Of a stretch of DNA of 64,000 nucleotides, positions 46,896 through 59,845 are shown piece by piece. The notes under the pieces are model-generated. The model did not search any database and was not told the origin of the DNA. It saw only the letters and a list, made by a program, of their open reading frames with translations. Every line of letters starts with the position of its first letter. The first letter of the stretch is position 1. Source of the stretch: Podocnemis expansa (Eukaryota; Chordata; Testudines; Podocnemididae). The stretch is taken from contig ML681995.1 of assembly GCA_007922195.1 (NCBI GenBank), positions 17,942,414 through 18,006,413 of the forward strand. The letters run 5' to 3'. The position numbers were made by a program, and so were the translations under genes.

Positions 46896-48938
46896 ACTGG
46901 AAACTGGGCCAAAAGTGGGTGAGAATTGTCAGGTTTGCACTTCCTTGGAACGAGCTGACTCAAGGTCCTACTCTATAGAGAATTCCATGGTCTCTGCAAA
47001 CAGATTTTAGAGGAACAAGGCAAGTCAAACACAGCTCCTGCAAAGCTGGATAGTTAATGAAACAGTGACATTGTGTTGGTTATATTACCTGCCATTTGAT
47101 TGGCTTCTTTGATAGGAAGACTATATGGCATATATGAGTTTCCTTATGGAATCTTGTATCTCAGAAAATATATACAAATCTGACATTCACAGCAACCTAG
47201 TACTGATGTTGGTTAGAGGCTTTGTAGCTGTAGGATAGTGGTCGAAGAAGTAACCTGAGAAAGCTGAACTATTAAGAGTTGAAGCCATAGATTTCATCCG
47301 TCAGGGTTGTCTTGGACTAAATGATCTGGTTTTTTTTCAGTCTGATAATCATCCAAATATACATTTATTAAAGCTGATGTTACAAAATAATCAAATACAG
47401 AATTTTTGAAGAAAAATTGCATTGTGTTTGAGAGTCAGGGCCAAGTTTTGGTGCTTGGTGATATGTTTCTAAGGTTCTTCAGACAGAGACGCAATCATAA
47501 CTATAGCTTAAAGAAGCTGATCTGCTTCAAGATTCTGATAAAGGTAAACCTCTTACTTTCCAAGAATAGAGAAAAAATCAGATGTTAATAAAATTCACAG
47601 GAAAAAGTAAAGGACGAGGAGTGTACGTCAGGACATTGTGGTATGAGTAGTCTCATTCCTATAACTGTACATAAGCATTATTTATAAGCTGGCACACCTG
47701 GAGTGAAACATCACTCCTAAACTTGGATTCATGTTTTGGCGGAGGAGGGGGGGCCAACTGCAGCAAAGTAGTAGCACGCAGCCAATGGAGTTGTGCTTAT
47801 AAGCTTCATTTAGCTGGCTGTGTCCAGGATAGCAAGCCAGAAACCAGTTTACCCCTCTAAATGCCATTCCAAGTGGATTACATGGAAGCCAATCATTGAT
47901 CAAATACTACAGGGACAGTCACACTTACTGTTCATGAGTTACTCCAGCTCCCGCTCTCGTACTCATAATTCTGGACATTCAGCAGTGGATCAAGTTGATA
48001 CCATTCCTAGCTCTGGGAGTGTCAGCTCATATCTGGAATACCAGATTTCAGCTTTACTGCCAGGGATTTTTAGTTAAGAGCTGTGAAGAAAAAAGAAGCT
48101 GTAACTCTACAATCCATAAAAGAGCCTCCCCCTTTTGGAAAAGGTTGCAGCATGAAATACATGCTAATGTACATTTTGTATAAATATTGGTACTGCTACA
48201 GACACATTACAAACCTCCATCCTGGTTTGCAGGGGGCACTTGATGAGATGTTCCACCCAAAGCTCTCAGTTGGAATATTCCAGAAGTCTGCAGCATCTCA
48301 GATCTGGCATACCTAAGAACACGAGCTACCTTTTGTTGTTTGGGCCCATTGCCACATTCCAAAGTGAGACAGGCAGTGTTGCTTTTTCTGTTACGCTTTT
48401 TGCCCTGGCTGGGAGTGTAAGTTGCTGAAATTCACTGTGGAAACAAAAGAGAGAGAATAGACCCAATTATTTTGTTAACTTCAAAAAGTGGAACTAAGGA
48501 AGGTTCTGCAGTGCTTAACACCAACTCGGCCAACAGTTATGCAAGACAAAGAGCAGAAGATAAAGGCCTTGATCCTGCAAGTTTATAACATGCATACCAG
48601 CTGCTGTGTCCCACTGACTGCCCACATAGTTTGTTACAGGATCAGAGCCCTAATTATTTAGAGACAGTCAGAGCCAGATTAACCAACCAGGGAGCCCCGG
48701 GCTGACCACCATCCTCCCACTGTGGGGTGCTGAAACCCCCAGCGCCCATCACTGGGGGGGAGCTATGGGGCCGGAAGGCGCTCCTGCCCCACTCCACCCA
48801 GTCTGTCTGAGGATCAGCTAGCACGTGGCACAGCATCCCCTGATGCAGCCCTCCCCCAGGGCCACAGGCCCTGGAAAGCTGCACCAGGCTGAAGCAGAGG
48901 CCATGCCAGCCAGCCCCACCCCTCCAGGAGGAGTGAAC

Positions 48939-49169
48939 TAGAGCCCTGCAAATCCGCGGATATCCGCAGATATCCACCTTATATCCACATCCACGGATAC
49001 AACACGGATATCCGTGGACCATTTCTTGCGGATGCAGATCGGATACAGATCCACATATTTTTATCTGCACAGAGCTTAGAGCCCTGCAAATATGTGGATA
49101 TCCGCAAACCATTTCTTGCAGATGCAGGTCGGATACAGATCCACTTATTTGCATCCACGCAGGGCTCTA
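48939..49169. mobile_element. hAT MITE (231 bp) with an internal duplication
   Basis: The termini TAGAGCCCTGCAAATCC and GCATCCACGCAGGGCTCTA are inverted repeats. A perfect 8-bp TSD, GAGTGAAC, flanks them (48931-48938 and 49170-49177). Inside, the 'gagccctgcaaat' start and the 'ggatgcagatcggatacagatccac' segment each occur twice, giving a partial tandem duplication. The surrounding GC-rich 48668-49370 is probably an older 'gccagattaacc'-type element that the MITE entered. Confidence 0.94.
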
Positions 49170-49912
49170 GAGTGAACGCACCCTGGCCAGTCCTGCTATG
49201 CCCTGCCCCAGGGGCGGATCAGACAGCCCAGGGCAGGGTGGGAGTGCAGAACCCAGCCTCTGGCTCCAACCTCCCACCCACGCGCCCACACCCCCCCACA
49301 CACATGGTGCCAGCAAGGAAGGAGCACTCTTAACATTTCTGCCCTGCCAGTGCTGAGCAGGGCAGGGGGCACCAGATTATCATACGGGTTTTAGGGGCTG
49401 GGGCTTCATCCCCTTTAGCCTCTGCAATAATCTGTTCCTGGAGACAGTGAAAAATATTTCCCATGTATTTCTTTTTATGCAAATACAACTGATTTTAGGC
49501 AGAAAAAGCCTAGCAGTTTAAGCCCCATTTGACCCTAGCAGCTTTCAATGTTTTCCTGGCAGCAGCAGCCACTGCTCCATTATAGTCTCATCTTTAATGA
49601 AATGATGGGCAGGGCCATCACCCAGGAGATAAGAAAACACCATAAAGCTTTCTTCTTTGCTCTCCGTGTAGAGGTAGGCTGACAAATGGGAAGCCCTGAT
49701 CATGCAGCCTTTGCACATATTGTAATGAATGAAGCATGTTTTCCCTACAAGGTTATCAGGAAATGTCCTTTGTAATTGCTCAGAGTTAAGTTTTAAGTGA
49801 AGACCGTGCCTGTGCTCACAGGAGCCACAACCCCGGAAAACTTCAATGTTTTCTAAAAGAAGTTAATGAAAATGCTTTAAAGAACATTTTCTTTGCGCTG
49901 ACCATCAAATGT

Positions 49913-50583
49913 ACTCATAGACTTCAAAGCCAGAAGGGACCATCATGATCATCTAGTCTGGTTTCCTGTACTTTGCAGGCCACACAATATCACCCACCTG
50001 CTCCTGTAAAAGACCCATAAACTCAGCTGAGTTGCTGAAGTCCTCGGATCATGGTTTAGAGTAGTGGTTCAGGCACGCTCAGTGAGCCACTCCATTAAAG
50101 GGCGCACTCCGTGCTGCTTGCCCCAGGTGCCAGCTATGGTAAGGGGTGCAGAATTCTTTAGTTACAGTTCTGCAGTTAGACCCTGAGCATGTGGGCAAGA
50201 CCCACTAGTCAAACACCTGGGAAAAATTCTCTGTAGTACCTCTGAGCTCTCCCCATTAAGTGTCCCATCACAGGTCACTGGAGATATTTTGCTGTTAGCA
50301 GTCACAGATTGGCTGCACACCACTTTAGGCAATCTTATACTATCCTCTTCTCCCTCCTCCTACCCCCCCCCAATAAACTCATCAAGCTCAGTCTGGAAAC
50401 CAGTTAGGTTTTTTTACTCCCCTTGGAGGGCTGCTCCAAAACTTCACTCCTCTGATGGTTTGATTACCTTCATCTAATTTCAAACCCACAATTACTGGTG
50501 GCCCGTTTATAGCCACTTGTTCTTCTGTTCACACTGGTGCTTAATTCAAAGAACTCCTTTCTAACTCTAATCCTACTTATTTG
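49913..50583 (-). mobile_element. Antisense CR1 3' region
   Basis: It begins 'catagacttcaaagccagaagggaccatcatgatcatctagtctgg', the antisense CR1 3' untranslated type. It ends with 'cagtctggaaaccag...ttttt' and 'ctcctttctaactctaatcctacttatttgg' strings of the same family. The PLE begins at the end of this copy. Confidence 0.75.
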
Positions 50584-51234
50584 GTATTGGTGCTGTCTGA
50601 CACTTAATCAAGCCAGCTACTCTCTCAAGGGCTCATTTACCTGCTTATCTGCCAATGTGATTTATGCCATCACGTGCCAGAAATGCCCCTCTGCCGTATA
50701 TATTGGACAAACAGGACAGTATCTGTGCAAAAGAATAAATGGCTGCTAAACTGACATCAGAAATCACAACATTCAAAAACCAGTAGCTGAGCACTTCAAT
50801 CTTTCTAATCACTCTTTTGTTTAACAACTGTGCTCAAGCAAGTCAGTAGCACATCAAGATTTCAAAGAGAAACAGCAGAATTGGATCTGATATGCAAATT
50901 CACTTGTGTAAAAGCAGGATTAAATCATGACTATGGATTCTTCTTCCATTTACAACAGGTGATTTGACCTCACCTGCCTCTATGTGCTGTTTCCCGGTGT
51001 TTGAATCTTAACACCTGCTTTGATTTGCTGTTTCAGTATGACCTGATCCCATGACTTACATTTTTCTGCATTTATTCTCCTCCCTTTCTGTATGTTCCCC
51101 CATCTTCACAGCATCTGATGAAGTGGGATTTTCTCCCACAAAAGCCCTTGCGATAAACAAATTTGTCAATCTTCAGGTGCCACAAGACTCCTTGCTTGTT
51201 TTGCTGAACTAGACTAACCTGGCTACCCCTTTGG
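50584..51234 (+). mobile_element. PLE 3' part: linker, endonuclease remnant, terminal repeat
   Basis: It starts in the Cys-rich linker (NQASYSLKGSFTC reads here) and continues VIYAITCQKCPSAVYIGQTG and QYLCKRING, the GIY-YIG core. It then decays, with a stop soon after KRING. It ends with the untranslated part and full terminal sequence (GAACTAGACTAACCTGGCTA, then CCCCTTT). It is 5'-truncated. Confidence 0.88.
51115..51143 (+). ncRNA. Hammerhead-like core, mutated GAAA
   Basis: A perfect CUGAUGA box (51115-51121) and perfect helix II (GUGGG with CCCAC) are followed by AAAA instead of GAAA. The lost G is an invariant core base, so this copy should be inactive. Confidence 0.45.
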
Positions 51235-52139
51235 AACTTGGCATAATTATTTGTTACAGTAGCCCTGTAAAGACGCATATTAAGAAACAAGAATTTAGCA
51301 TGTAAACCATCAAAAGGAGTGCCAGCCAAAGCCTGGGGGAATCAATGGAAAGCATCCCATCAATGCTAGGTCTCTGGATCAGGTGCAGGGTGAGAGAAAA
51401 CAAAAGGCATAGAGAGGTGAGGTGACTCGCTAGCTGCAGAGCTGCAAATGGAAGCTTGGTTTCCCAAGGCCCAGTTCAGTCTTCTGGCTGTCTTCTGCCC
51501 ACACAGTTGTTCCAATTCAGTTTTAGAGATGGAGAATTTATTACTTTGGCTCAGAATGAGCTGAGGATGTTCAGCATCATGGAGTCAGGGCCCTAGTCCT
51601 AGTCAGAGAAAGCCGTATAATATGCCAAGCCAGTTGTTCAATGATGAATGTGAAGAAGGGGTGGGACAGGAGATTTCTCCCTGATAACCACAGCAGACAG
51701 TTTACACTCTAACACAGAGCAGGATTTAGATTCATTCCTCCCTTTGCTGATGCACTGTATAATTAAAATGATAACATCAATTAAAACAGGCAGCACCCGG
51801 CCCACCCCGAATAAGTGTAACTGAAAGTCATTGCCACCAAACAGCTTGTTTGTCTGTTTAATAAAATGCATCCTCCCCCCTCCCCCCCCCCCAGCTGTGG
51901 TAGAGTGTACGAAAGAGTGATAACACATCCATATGCATTAGGCCAATCTCCAAAACCTAAACATATTTGAAATGCCCCTCCATCCAGTCTTCAGTCCTCC
52001 ACCACAACTGCCTGTCTGTTCAACTCTTCTCTGTCAGAATAGTCTGGAAGAAAAGACAGGCTTTGCAGATCATCAAAGTGATGGACATAGGAGGGAAGTG
52101 CATTGCAGATGTTAAGATCCTCCCGAGAAATCCATGGCT

Positions 52140-52235
52140 TCCTTCTGTGCCTTACTTTCCCTATCCACAATAGGAAAGATAATTTATGTATCTTTGTAAA
52201 ATACTTAGGACCCACACATGAAAAGCACTATATAT
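52140..52235 (+). mobile_element. MIR-type SINE 3' half
   Basis: 'tgtgccttactttccctatccacaataggaaagataat', then 'aaaatacttaggacccacacatgaaaagcactatatata' follows the sense MIR core-to-tail order. Confidence 0.75.
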
Positions 52236-52344
52236 AGAGGTCAGATTCCACATACCAGCCAAATTCTGCCACCTTACAGGAGACAAGTAGCACCTTACTC
52301 CTCAAGTGGTCCTAGAATGAAATAGTCCTCTGGTCCGCAGTGGT

Positions 52345-53145
52345 GATGGTTTAGAACATAAAAACGGCCGTAATGGGCCAGCCCAACCATCCAGCCAGCC
52401 CAGTATGCTGTCTTCTGACAGTGGCCAGTGACAGATACAATACTTTGAAGGGAATGAACAGAGCAGGACAATATCAAGGGATCCATGCCCTGTCAGCAAG
52501 TCCCATCATCTGGCAGTCAGAAGTCTAGGGATGCCTGGGGCATGGATTGCATCCCTGACCATCTGGACTAATACACATTGGCAGACCTATCCTCCACTAT
52601 CTAATTCTTATCTAACTTATCTAATTCTTCTTTATTCATTTTCTACACAATATTCATGATTTTATAGACCTTTATCATATCCCCATCCTAGTTGTCTGTT
52701 TTCCAAACTGAACAGTGACAGTCTTATTAATCTCTCCTTATATAGAAGCTGTTCAATACCCCTAATAATTTTTGTTGCCCTTCTCTGCATCTTTTGCATT
52801 TCTAATATATATTCCTTGAGATGTGGCAACCAGAACTGTATGCAGTATTCTTGGTGTGAGATTACCACACATTTATATAGTGGCATTAGGATATTTTCTA
52901 TCCAACTTCTGTTTTTTTTTAATGGTTCATAACAGTGTTAGTTTTCTTATTGCCACTGCACAATGAGCAGATGTTTTCAGAGAATTATCCACAATGTCTC
53001 CAAGATCTTTTTCTTGGGTGGTAACAGATAATTAAGACCCTTGCCCATCATTTTACAGGTATAGTTAGAATTATGTTTCCCATAGAATTATGTGTGCATT
53101 AATTACTTTGCGTTTATCTACAGAGAATTTCAATGCATCAGTTCT
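52345..53145 (-). mobile_element. Antisense CR1 LINE, about 0.8 kb
   Basis: The reverse strand carries a CR1 3' untranslated part followed upstream by RT C-terminal coding. In the minus-strand frame 52662-52886, HQEYCIQFWLPHLKEYILEM, then QKMQRRATKIIRGIE and LIRLSLFSLENRQ, are readable. The rest (to about 53145) matches the pattern of upstream CR1 coding read backwards. It is degraded. Confidence 0.88.
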
Positions 53146-54544
53146 CTTGGCTAGATTCCAATCTGATTTGCCCCAGCACAAATCTGGAGTAATTTGAGAG
53201 AAATCAATAGAGGTACTCCAGATTTATACTGATGCATGTGAGATTAGAATCTGGGCCTTCTGTCAGAGGTTTCCTAGATCCATAACACTTTTCATTAGGA
53301 AGAGCTTTCAACCAAAAAACATTAAACAAAGGGCTAACAAAACAAAGGGTGTGGCACATTTTTTTGTCCCTCATATCTTTAGGAGGTGAGTGCAAAATTG
53401 TAGGATTCTCAGATCACTTTTAGCAGTAGAGAGATAGTATTTGATGACATCATAGCTCCATTAAGTGGGTTGATTTACTGTTTCTGGAGCAGTAAAGGGT
53501 GCAGAATTCACACTGGTATCTGCTACACAAAGAGATTAGATCATTGTTGATACTGCACTACCCCTCTGTCAAGATACTGAGCCATCCAGTCCTTCTGAAT
53601 GTAAAGATGTTTGAATGTTTCAGGAAAAACAATCAAAATCCATGATTCTGAAAAGTGACTGTTGCATCAGAGAAAATAGAAACAAAGAAGGTCTGTCAGA
53701 GATCCTGGATCTCTGTTGCCTTTGGACAAAAAAGCGTGATTGTGTCCACTTGTCCCCATGGGGTCTGATTCTCTCGTGCCTTGGTTGCGGAATGGCCCTT
53801 GACACCTATAGAAGCAGGTATAGAATGTGCTTGCACATTACAATTCTCTAATCTTTCATCATAGTGGCTACAGTTAGTACCTGCTTTTCATAGGTGATTT
53901 AACTTCAGAAAGCAGTGGTGTTGGATGCAGGTTTGTAAAGGAAGCTGACATGACATAGAAGGGTAGCCTGAAAAGAATGTATAGTGGAAGAATAGTAGTC
54001 CAACCAGAGAACCTTGAGCCAAGCCTCCTCTTTTATAAATGCTTTGAAACAAGTAAAAGACTTTCCAGTTCAACATAAAAATTACATAGGTTGATTCTCA
54101 CCTGGCTTAAGTTAGTTTAACTCTGCTAGCTCCATTGTTCTCATTTTGCTCTTGGCTTTGCTAAGCTAATGATATTTGTACTAATATTTGGTGGAAGCAC
54201 AAAACTGGACCTCAAACTACTTTCAGTGGGTGAAGATTTCCCTGCTGGCTATTAGACACAAAAGCAGGCTGTGGAATATCTGGTCTCTCTTTAAATTACT
54301 ATATTAAGTTTTTGTGGAGCAAAGTTCATGCTGTCTTATGTGTGACAGCCTATTTCCAGAGCTGTGTATCTCATACTGGATGATTATTTTGATCTGGGTA
54401 TGTGCATCTGGGACCTTATCCAGAGGCTGAATACTTTTGTTTCTTTAGAGGTGAGATTTCTCCCCTTACCTCTCCTCACCAAAAAAATCCCAGTTTAAAA
54501 ATAAGGATCAGCATGTCATGTCTGCTGGAGGAGGAAGCATAGCC

Positions 54545-55098
54545 CTGGTCTACATTGACAATGAAGTTCAACATAATGCTGCTTACTTCAGCCTTCTGCA
54601 GCTTGTGTCTCCACTGTCAGAGCAGTAAATTTGGAAAAAAAAAATGGAGCTGTAATTCCACCTGTTAACACCACCCATGCAAGTGGCATAGCACTGAGGT
54701 TGAACTCTACAATTTGAATTTAGCTCTGAGTAGACAGAGGGTAGCTCTAATCTTGTTTTTATGATTTTTCTAGTCTATTTCACCATAGCAACATAGATCC
54801 TCCCCTGCCTGCATCCCCTCTTGTTGTATCTACAACACAGAAATAGCAAAGAAAGCTTTTCCTTTTTTTTTTTTTTTATTCTAGAGAAGAGGGGTGGGTG
54901 AATGAGCAGAAGGCGATTGCTTCCCCACAAGCCCTGGCACCTACTCCACACAATGCAGAGAATTTCAGGAAGTAATGTGAGCCGTGGGAATGTGAGACCC
55001 CGAGCAAGCAATTTGCTGTGATCAGTGGCCTTCACCTTCTGTAATTCAACAGCCTAAAATCGAATTACTATCCCACCCCCAGTGTAGACAAGCCCCTA
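54545..55098. mobile_element. Putative hAT-type MITE with GTCTACA ends
   Basis: The left CCCTGGTCTACATTG and right AGTGTAGACAAGCCCCTA are inverted in the style of a GTCTACACT-ended group. A poly-T run (54867-54878) and no coding sequence lie inside. No matching TSD was found. Confidence 0.55.
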
Positions 55099-55587
55099 TG
55101 GTCCTGGAACTGAGAAATATTTGAAATTATGTGCAAGTCTGTAAATTTTCATACTAACTCTTTTTGTTCCTAGATGTTTGCATGTAACCATATGGAGACA
55201 TTTCTAATAATTAGGGGCTTGAAAATTCCACTCTCCCCTGCTTTTCTGGGAAAGTGAGGGGTCCCACCAGAGCAGTGTCTGCAGGATTTCATTTTTTTTT
55301 AAAGTCACCTTTCCAGTTGAAAGGATAAACTTCCACGTCTTATTGTATCATCTTCTTGAGCATGCAATCAGCTCTTGTGCCTCTGCTGCTTCTCATAACT
55401 TTGCAAAGCAGCAAATTCTAGTCAGTTACTGCTGCTTTTCAGAACCATGTGAGCAGTTGTGAAATGTTCAAAAATCATACACACTTTCACATTGCAGGTG
55501 CTATTTTTGAAATGTCTCAGAAGCAGGAGAAATAGTTATTCATGGGGAAGGAAGATCCCAAAAAGAAGACTAGGAAAGGATAGTCTC

Positions 55588-55876
55588 AGGGTAAGTCTAT
55601 CCTGACAGTGACAAAATCACCATCATCAGGGGAATCTCCTGGGTGTGATTCAGTGGTCAGTATAAAGCCACTGAATTGCTCTGGAAATCGCCATAGCAAC
55701 TCCAGCCCCAGAACTGGAGTTGCTGTAAGCTGACCACAAGAGATTTTTGGTCAGCTTACCCTAGTGTGTAGGAGCCGATTAGTGAATCGCTGGGAGATAC
55801 ACAAGGTATTTTAGGTACCTTGCATATCTCCCGGCAACTGCCACTGAAAAACGCAGCAAGAATAAACTAGGGCTCA
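55588..55876. mobile_element. MITE, same family as 41630-41772
   Basis: The start AGGGTAAGTCTATCCTGAC and end AATAAACTAGGGCTC are roughly inverted. The interior has a foldback (AACTCCAGCCCCAGAACTGGAGTT) and a near-inverted 'gggagatacacaaggtatttt...aggtaccttgcatatctccc' arm pair. Confidence 0.65.
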
Positions 55877-56484
55877 AAGGTCTTCCCTTGTCATCTCTGT
55901 CTTGCAACAGCCAAGAGACACCCAAGAAAGGAACAGAGACAACAGAGAACTCATTCTCTCTTCCAGCAGCTGGAAGGGTTGAAACTTCTCATTTATAAGA
56001 TACTCAGGGTCACAGTATGGAGATATAGCTCCTAGGTCAATTTCAATCCCCTCTCTAGTTTTCTGGGACTCCTGAAGTGCTCTCTTTCTTCATTTTTTAC
56101 CTCTATTGTCTCTTCTATGCCATCCAAGCTTTAGTAGTTTGCTTCATAGGTGTGGGGTTTTTTAAATTGGTTTATTTTTAAATAGTTCTCTTTCCATTGT
56201 AAACCATAGGGCTTAGGGGAAGAGGATGTTGTTTGGGGGTTTTGTTTATTCCAGTTTCTCTTGCCAAGGTGATTATCAAGGGAAATGAGTTTGGGATAGT
56301 ACTTCAGGTTGGTGACTGGGTAACTAGGTAGAGTGGGAACAACAGGCAAAGGAGGACAGTCTGGTTCTGTGCTTTACTTTTGGTAATGTGAGATCTCTGC
56401 AGCTGAAGAAAACTGGTATAGGTCCATTGTGAATGCCTCCCTGCATTCAGTGTCTGGCTACTCACTCACCTGCCCTATTCTCTC

Positions 56485-56690
56485 ATCTATCCCCATTCAC
56501 CCCATCTGCCCATAACCACTACCAGTCAACACATATCCCATTCACTGTATGTACTCATCACTGCTACCATCCAACACATAACCCATTCACCTCATCCGTC
56601 CACCACCATCCGACACATACCCCGTTCACCGCACCCGTCCATCATCACTACCACCCCTCAAATGCCTCATTCACCCCACCCGGCTATGCC
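56485..56690. repeat. Minisatellite, unit about 50-55 bases x 4
   Basis: The motif 'cccattcaccccatccgtccatcaccactaccatccaacacata' character repeats about four times with drift. The threonine/histidine/proline-rich open frame over it is a by-product. Confidence 0.8.
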
Positions 56691-56735
56691 TGCTACTTCC
56701 ATATATCTTAACCACTCTTACAAGCCCTGCAAATA

Positions 56736-56857
56736 GTGTAGTGGCTAGCACCTCTGCTTAACATGCGGAAGGTCCTGGGTTCAATTCCCAGGGGGTTGGA
56801 CTCGATGATCTCATGAGATCCCTTCCAGCCCTATGATATGATTTGATTTGATTTGAT
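56736..56857 (+). mobile_element. tRNA-derived SINE with CR1 tail, copy 2
   Basis: It has the same head as 23578-23684 (GTAGTGGCTAGCACCTCTGC, then GAAGGTCCTGGGTTCAATTC) and the CR1 tail GGGGTTGGACTCGATGATCT, then CCTTCCAGCCCTATGAT. It ends in an (ATTTG)n run that has replaced the usual ATTCT-type run. Confidence 0.9.
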
Positions 56858-57410
56858 TCCCCCCCTAGCTCATCCACTACCTAATCCATTCAGTTACTGT
56901 CTCACTGAAGCTTTCCCCCCCCCCCCATTCTGTTGCCACCCCCACAACTCTCCCATTCTCTCACTCTGGCCCTGTGGCAGCCCACCCACTCTCCCAGTCA
57001 TGCTTAACATATATCCACTTATCCATCTCTCACGCAGTCATTCAATCTACATGACGTCTCCCTTTGGGCATCAAGGGGAGCACTCTTGCTTTCTCTCCAT
57101 GACAGCTCAAAGCATCTCGGCCATCTGCTCCCAGATCCTCTGGGCTGATGGTTCTCTTCCCTCCTGCTGTGTTGGGAAGGTTTGGATTTCTGTAGGCTGT
57201 TGCACTCCACCAGCTATGGCAGATGCACTCACCGCAGCCCTGTCCCTGTTTTTCTCCAGTCCTCACCTCAGCCATTCCCTTGCCAGCATAAAGCAGACAG
57301 GACGCAAGGACAGAGAAATGAGAGGAAGCTGTCGCTAGAATGAGCTTTGGCCGCCCTCTGCTGCTGTTCCCACTGAACTGCGAGCTGTACTGACAAGGCC
57401 TGAACCAATG

Positions 57411-57560
57411 TGGCTGGATATTAGGAAAAGCTTTTTCCCTAGAAGAGCAGTGAAGCACTGGAATAGGTTACCTAGGAGGTGGTGGACTCTCCATCCTTAA
57501 AGGTTTATAAAACCCAGTTTGATAAAGCCTTGGCTGAGGTGGTTTAGTTAGGATTGGTCC
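57411..57560 (+). mobile_element. CR1 3' fragment
   Basis: 'ctggatattaggaaaagctttttccc', 'gtgaagcactggaataggttacctaggaggtggtgga' and 'gataaagccttggctgaggtggtttagt' form the CR1 3' segment, cut before the tail. Confidence 0.85.
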
Positions 57561-59559
57561 TGCTGGGGGGCGGAGGGCAAGACATGGAGCCTCCAGTAGT
57601 GCACAGCTGTGCACAGCATAGCCTCCCCAGCACCCTGGTTGGCACAGCCGTTCTTCCCCCACTCTCGCCCTGGACAAGCTCACTATGGCTGACCAGGATC
57701 ATCTCCCACATCGAACTTGCCCCTGAGCAGTGTAGTGCTGTTTCTCCCACCCTTCCCCCATGTGGGCCCAGCGCTCTAGCCAGGAGCTGCTCCTACCCCA
57801 AGCAGCACAGCAGCCATGCCACACACCCCCACTCCCTCACCACAAGATTTCATCCTCCAAGATATCCACCGCTTTGTTCTGGCAAGTTACCTCTTCCCTC
57901 TTATTAAAGGCACACCATCAGTCTCAGACACGGTGATTTTAAAGTGCCCTTATTAACATTTTGCATGACTGCAGGTTTTTATAACCACAGCAATGCTATT
58001 GATACAATGGGTTTTAACAATGATACCTAGGTTCTGAGACTGGTTTCATACAAGTTCGTTTATAAAAAAAACTGGGGGTTGTGCCACAGGTAGTGGCATT
58101 TTATGTTGGTGGTGAGCAATGTGGAAGAGTTTGGGAACTGCTGAGATAGGTCCTGTGAAGTTGGATGCAGGGAGCCAGTGACACTAGCTTTTAAGATGAA
58201 GAAAGCAGTAAACCGTGGCCAGATGGGACTGTGTCTCAGCAGCATAATTGGATTGGCAGGCTATAAATTAAATGCCAACAGTTTGTCATAAAGCCATGGG
58301 CAGACAGAGCAGGCTAATGTGGGATTGCATAGCTTTCAGGCTCATGCACCTGTCTTACACAAATCAGCCTCCCCTTTGTGTTTGTGTTGAGGTTTTCACC
58401 ATCTTTGCTATGTGGGCTCTGTTTGGGCTGTTGTACACACACTCCAGAGAGATCAGAGTCCCTTTTGGAAGGAACAGACTGCTTCAAAGGAATGAAGACT
58501 TAAAGAAACCCTCTGATCTCCATTCTAACCCTCTGTGCTTTTCTCCAAAAGGTCTCTATTGTTTCATAAAAAGTGAGAGCATAATTTGGCCAGAAAATAG
58601 TATGAATTTTCTACCTTTGTTCTTAGTGCTTAACAACACATTTGTGAGTGAGAATGGAAAGTATCAGTTAAAGTTGTGCAGCCCCAAGAGTCTGACATAG
58701 TGTAAAGCTTTAAATGGCTAAATGAAAGCAGAAGATGATGTGGCGAGTAACAGTGGTCAAAAAATGGAAGTCCTGTCCTGAGGGAAATTCTCAAATTTTG
58801 AAATTTAATTTCATGCAAATCATCACAAAAGGTCCAAATCTCAGAACTTTTGTCAAAACAACATATTCCAAAATACTTTTTAACCCTATCAAATTTCATT
58901 CTAATATTATCATTTTGCCTTATGTATTCTATTAATTATTTAATTTTAAAAAATTGAAATGATAAATACTTCCCGTGAAACTTTTGTTTCACATCTGTAT
59001 TTTTTATTGGAAAAACTTGCCATCAGAGAATTTCTACCAGCTCTACTGATATCATCCAGCATTTTCTAGCACCTTTAAACTCTAGTGACCCAAAGCCATT
59101 TAAAAATCTTAAACTAAGTACTATATCAGGGATGAGCAGGAATGCAGCTGCCTATGGAGTGAAGCAAGACAACTATTTAACAGTGCATAGGAATGCTGCA
59201 CAACAGTGTATCAGGGAAGGTGATGAAGAACAGTTCATCAGATTGTAAGGTCAGAGGAATTAAGTAGGCAGATACTTTTTTCTGTAATAGCACTTAAGCA
59301 TTGCAGATAGAGCTAATGAGTACTGCATTCCTCTGAGGTTTTTTACTGAACCTATCCATTTCATATCCTCAAGTTTCTGGTATTTGCAGTCCACAGTAGC
59401 TTTTTAGAGTCTCCACTGTCATTGTGCAAGCTTCAATATCCAGGGTACTGGGGAATGCAATAAACTAGTTTCTTCACCTGTCTATTAGAATTGTGCTAGG
59501 AACTAATCTGGCCACTGACTGCTGGTTCTGTTTCACATTTCTGCTTTACAGACCTCAAT
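57561..59559. other. Unassigned intronic DNA
   Basis: No exon was seen. 58078-58146 looks like a lone hAT right end ('gagtttgggaactgctgag'). The rest is AT-rich. Confidence 0.5.
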
Positions 59560-59845
59560 ATTACTATTATCATTATTGAGAGTAGCCTAGAGGCCCCAGC
59601 TAAAATCAAGGCTAGATGCTGTACAGGCCCAGCATGACCCAGAGTCCCTCCCCCAAGGAGTTTACAGTTTAAATAGTTGAGAAACAGACAAAAGATAGGA
59701 GGGGGAGCAGAGGCACAGAGTAGAGAAGTGTCTTGTGTGAGTTCAGACAGTAAGTTCACATGGTAAATCTATCGGAGAACTAAAAATAGAACACGGGTCT
59801 CCTTACTCCAGTCCAGTGCTTAAGCCACTGTACGATGTTGCTTCT
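59560..59845 (-). mobile_element. MIR-type SINE, near full length, antisense
   Basis: The plus strand reads in order: 'tattactattatcattattgagagtagcctagaggccccagc' (3' end with the ATT-type tail), 'gctgtacaggcccagcatgacccagagtccc', the core 'gcacagagtagagaagtgtctt', and the tRNA-related head 'tctccttactccagtccagtgcttaagccactgtac'. It is one of the better-preserved ancient SINEs here. Confidence 0.85.

Noticed and set aside
56485..56690. Regularly spaced repeats that might suggest a CRISPR array
   Set aside because: The units are contiguous and drift along their length with no unique spacers. This is a vertebrate minisatellite.
56853..57338. 161-codon plus-strand open frame
   Set aside because: No homology recognised. 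It starts next to a SINE tail and runs through C-rich sequence. There are no splice or promoter signals that would support a gene.
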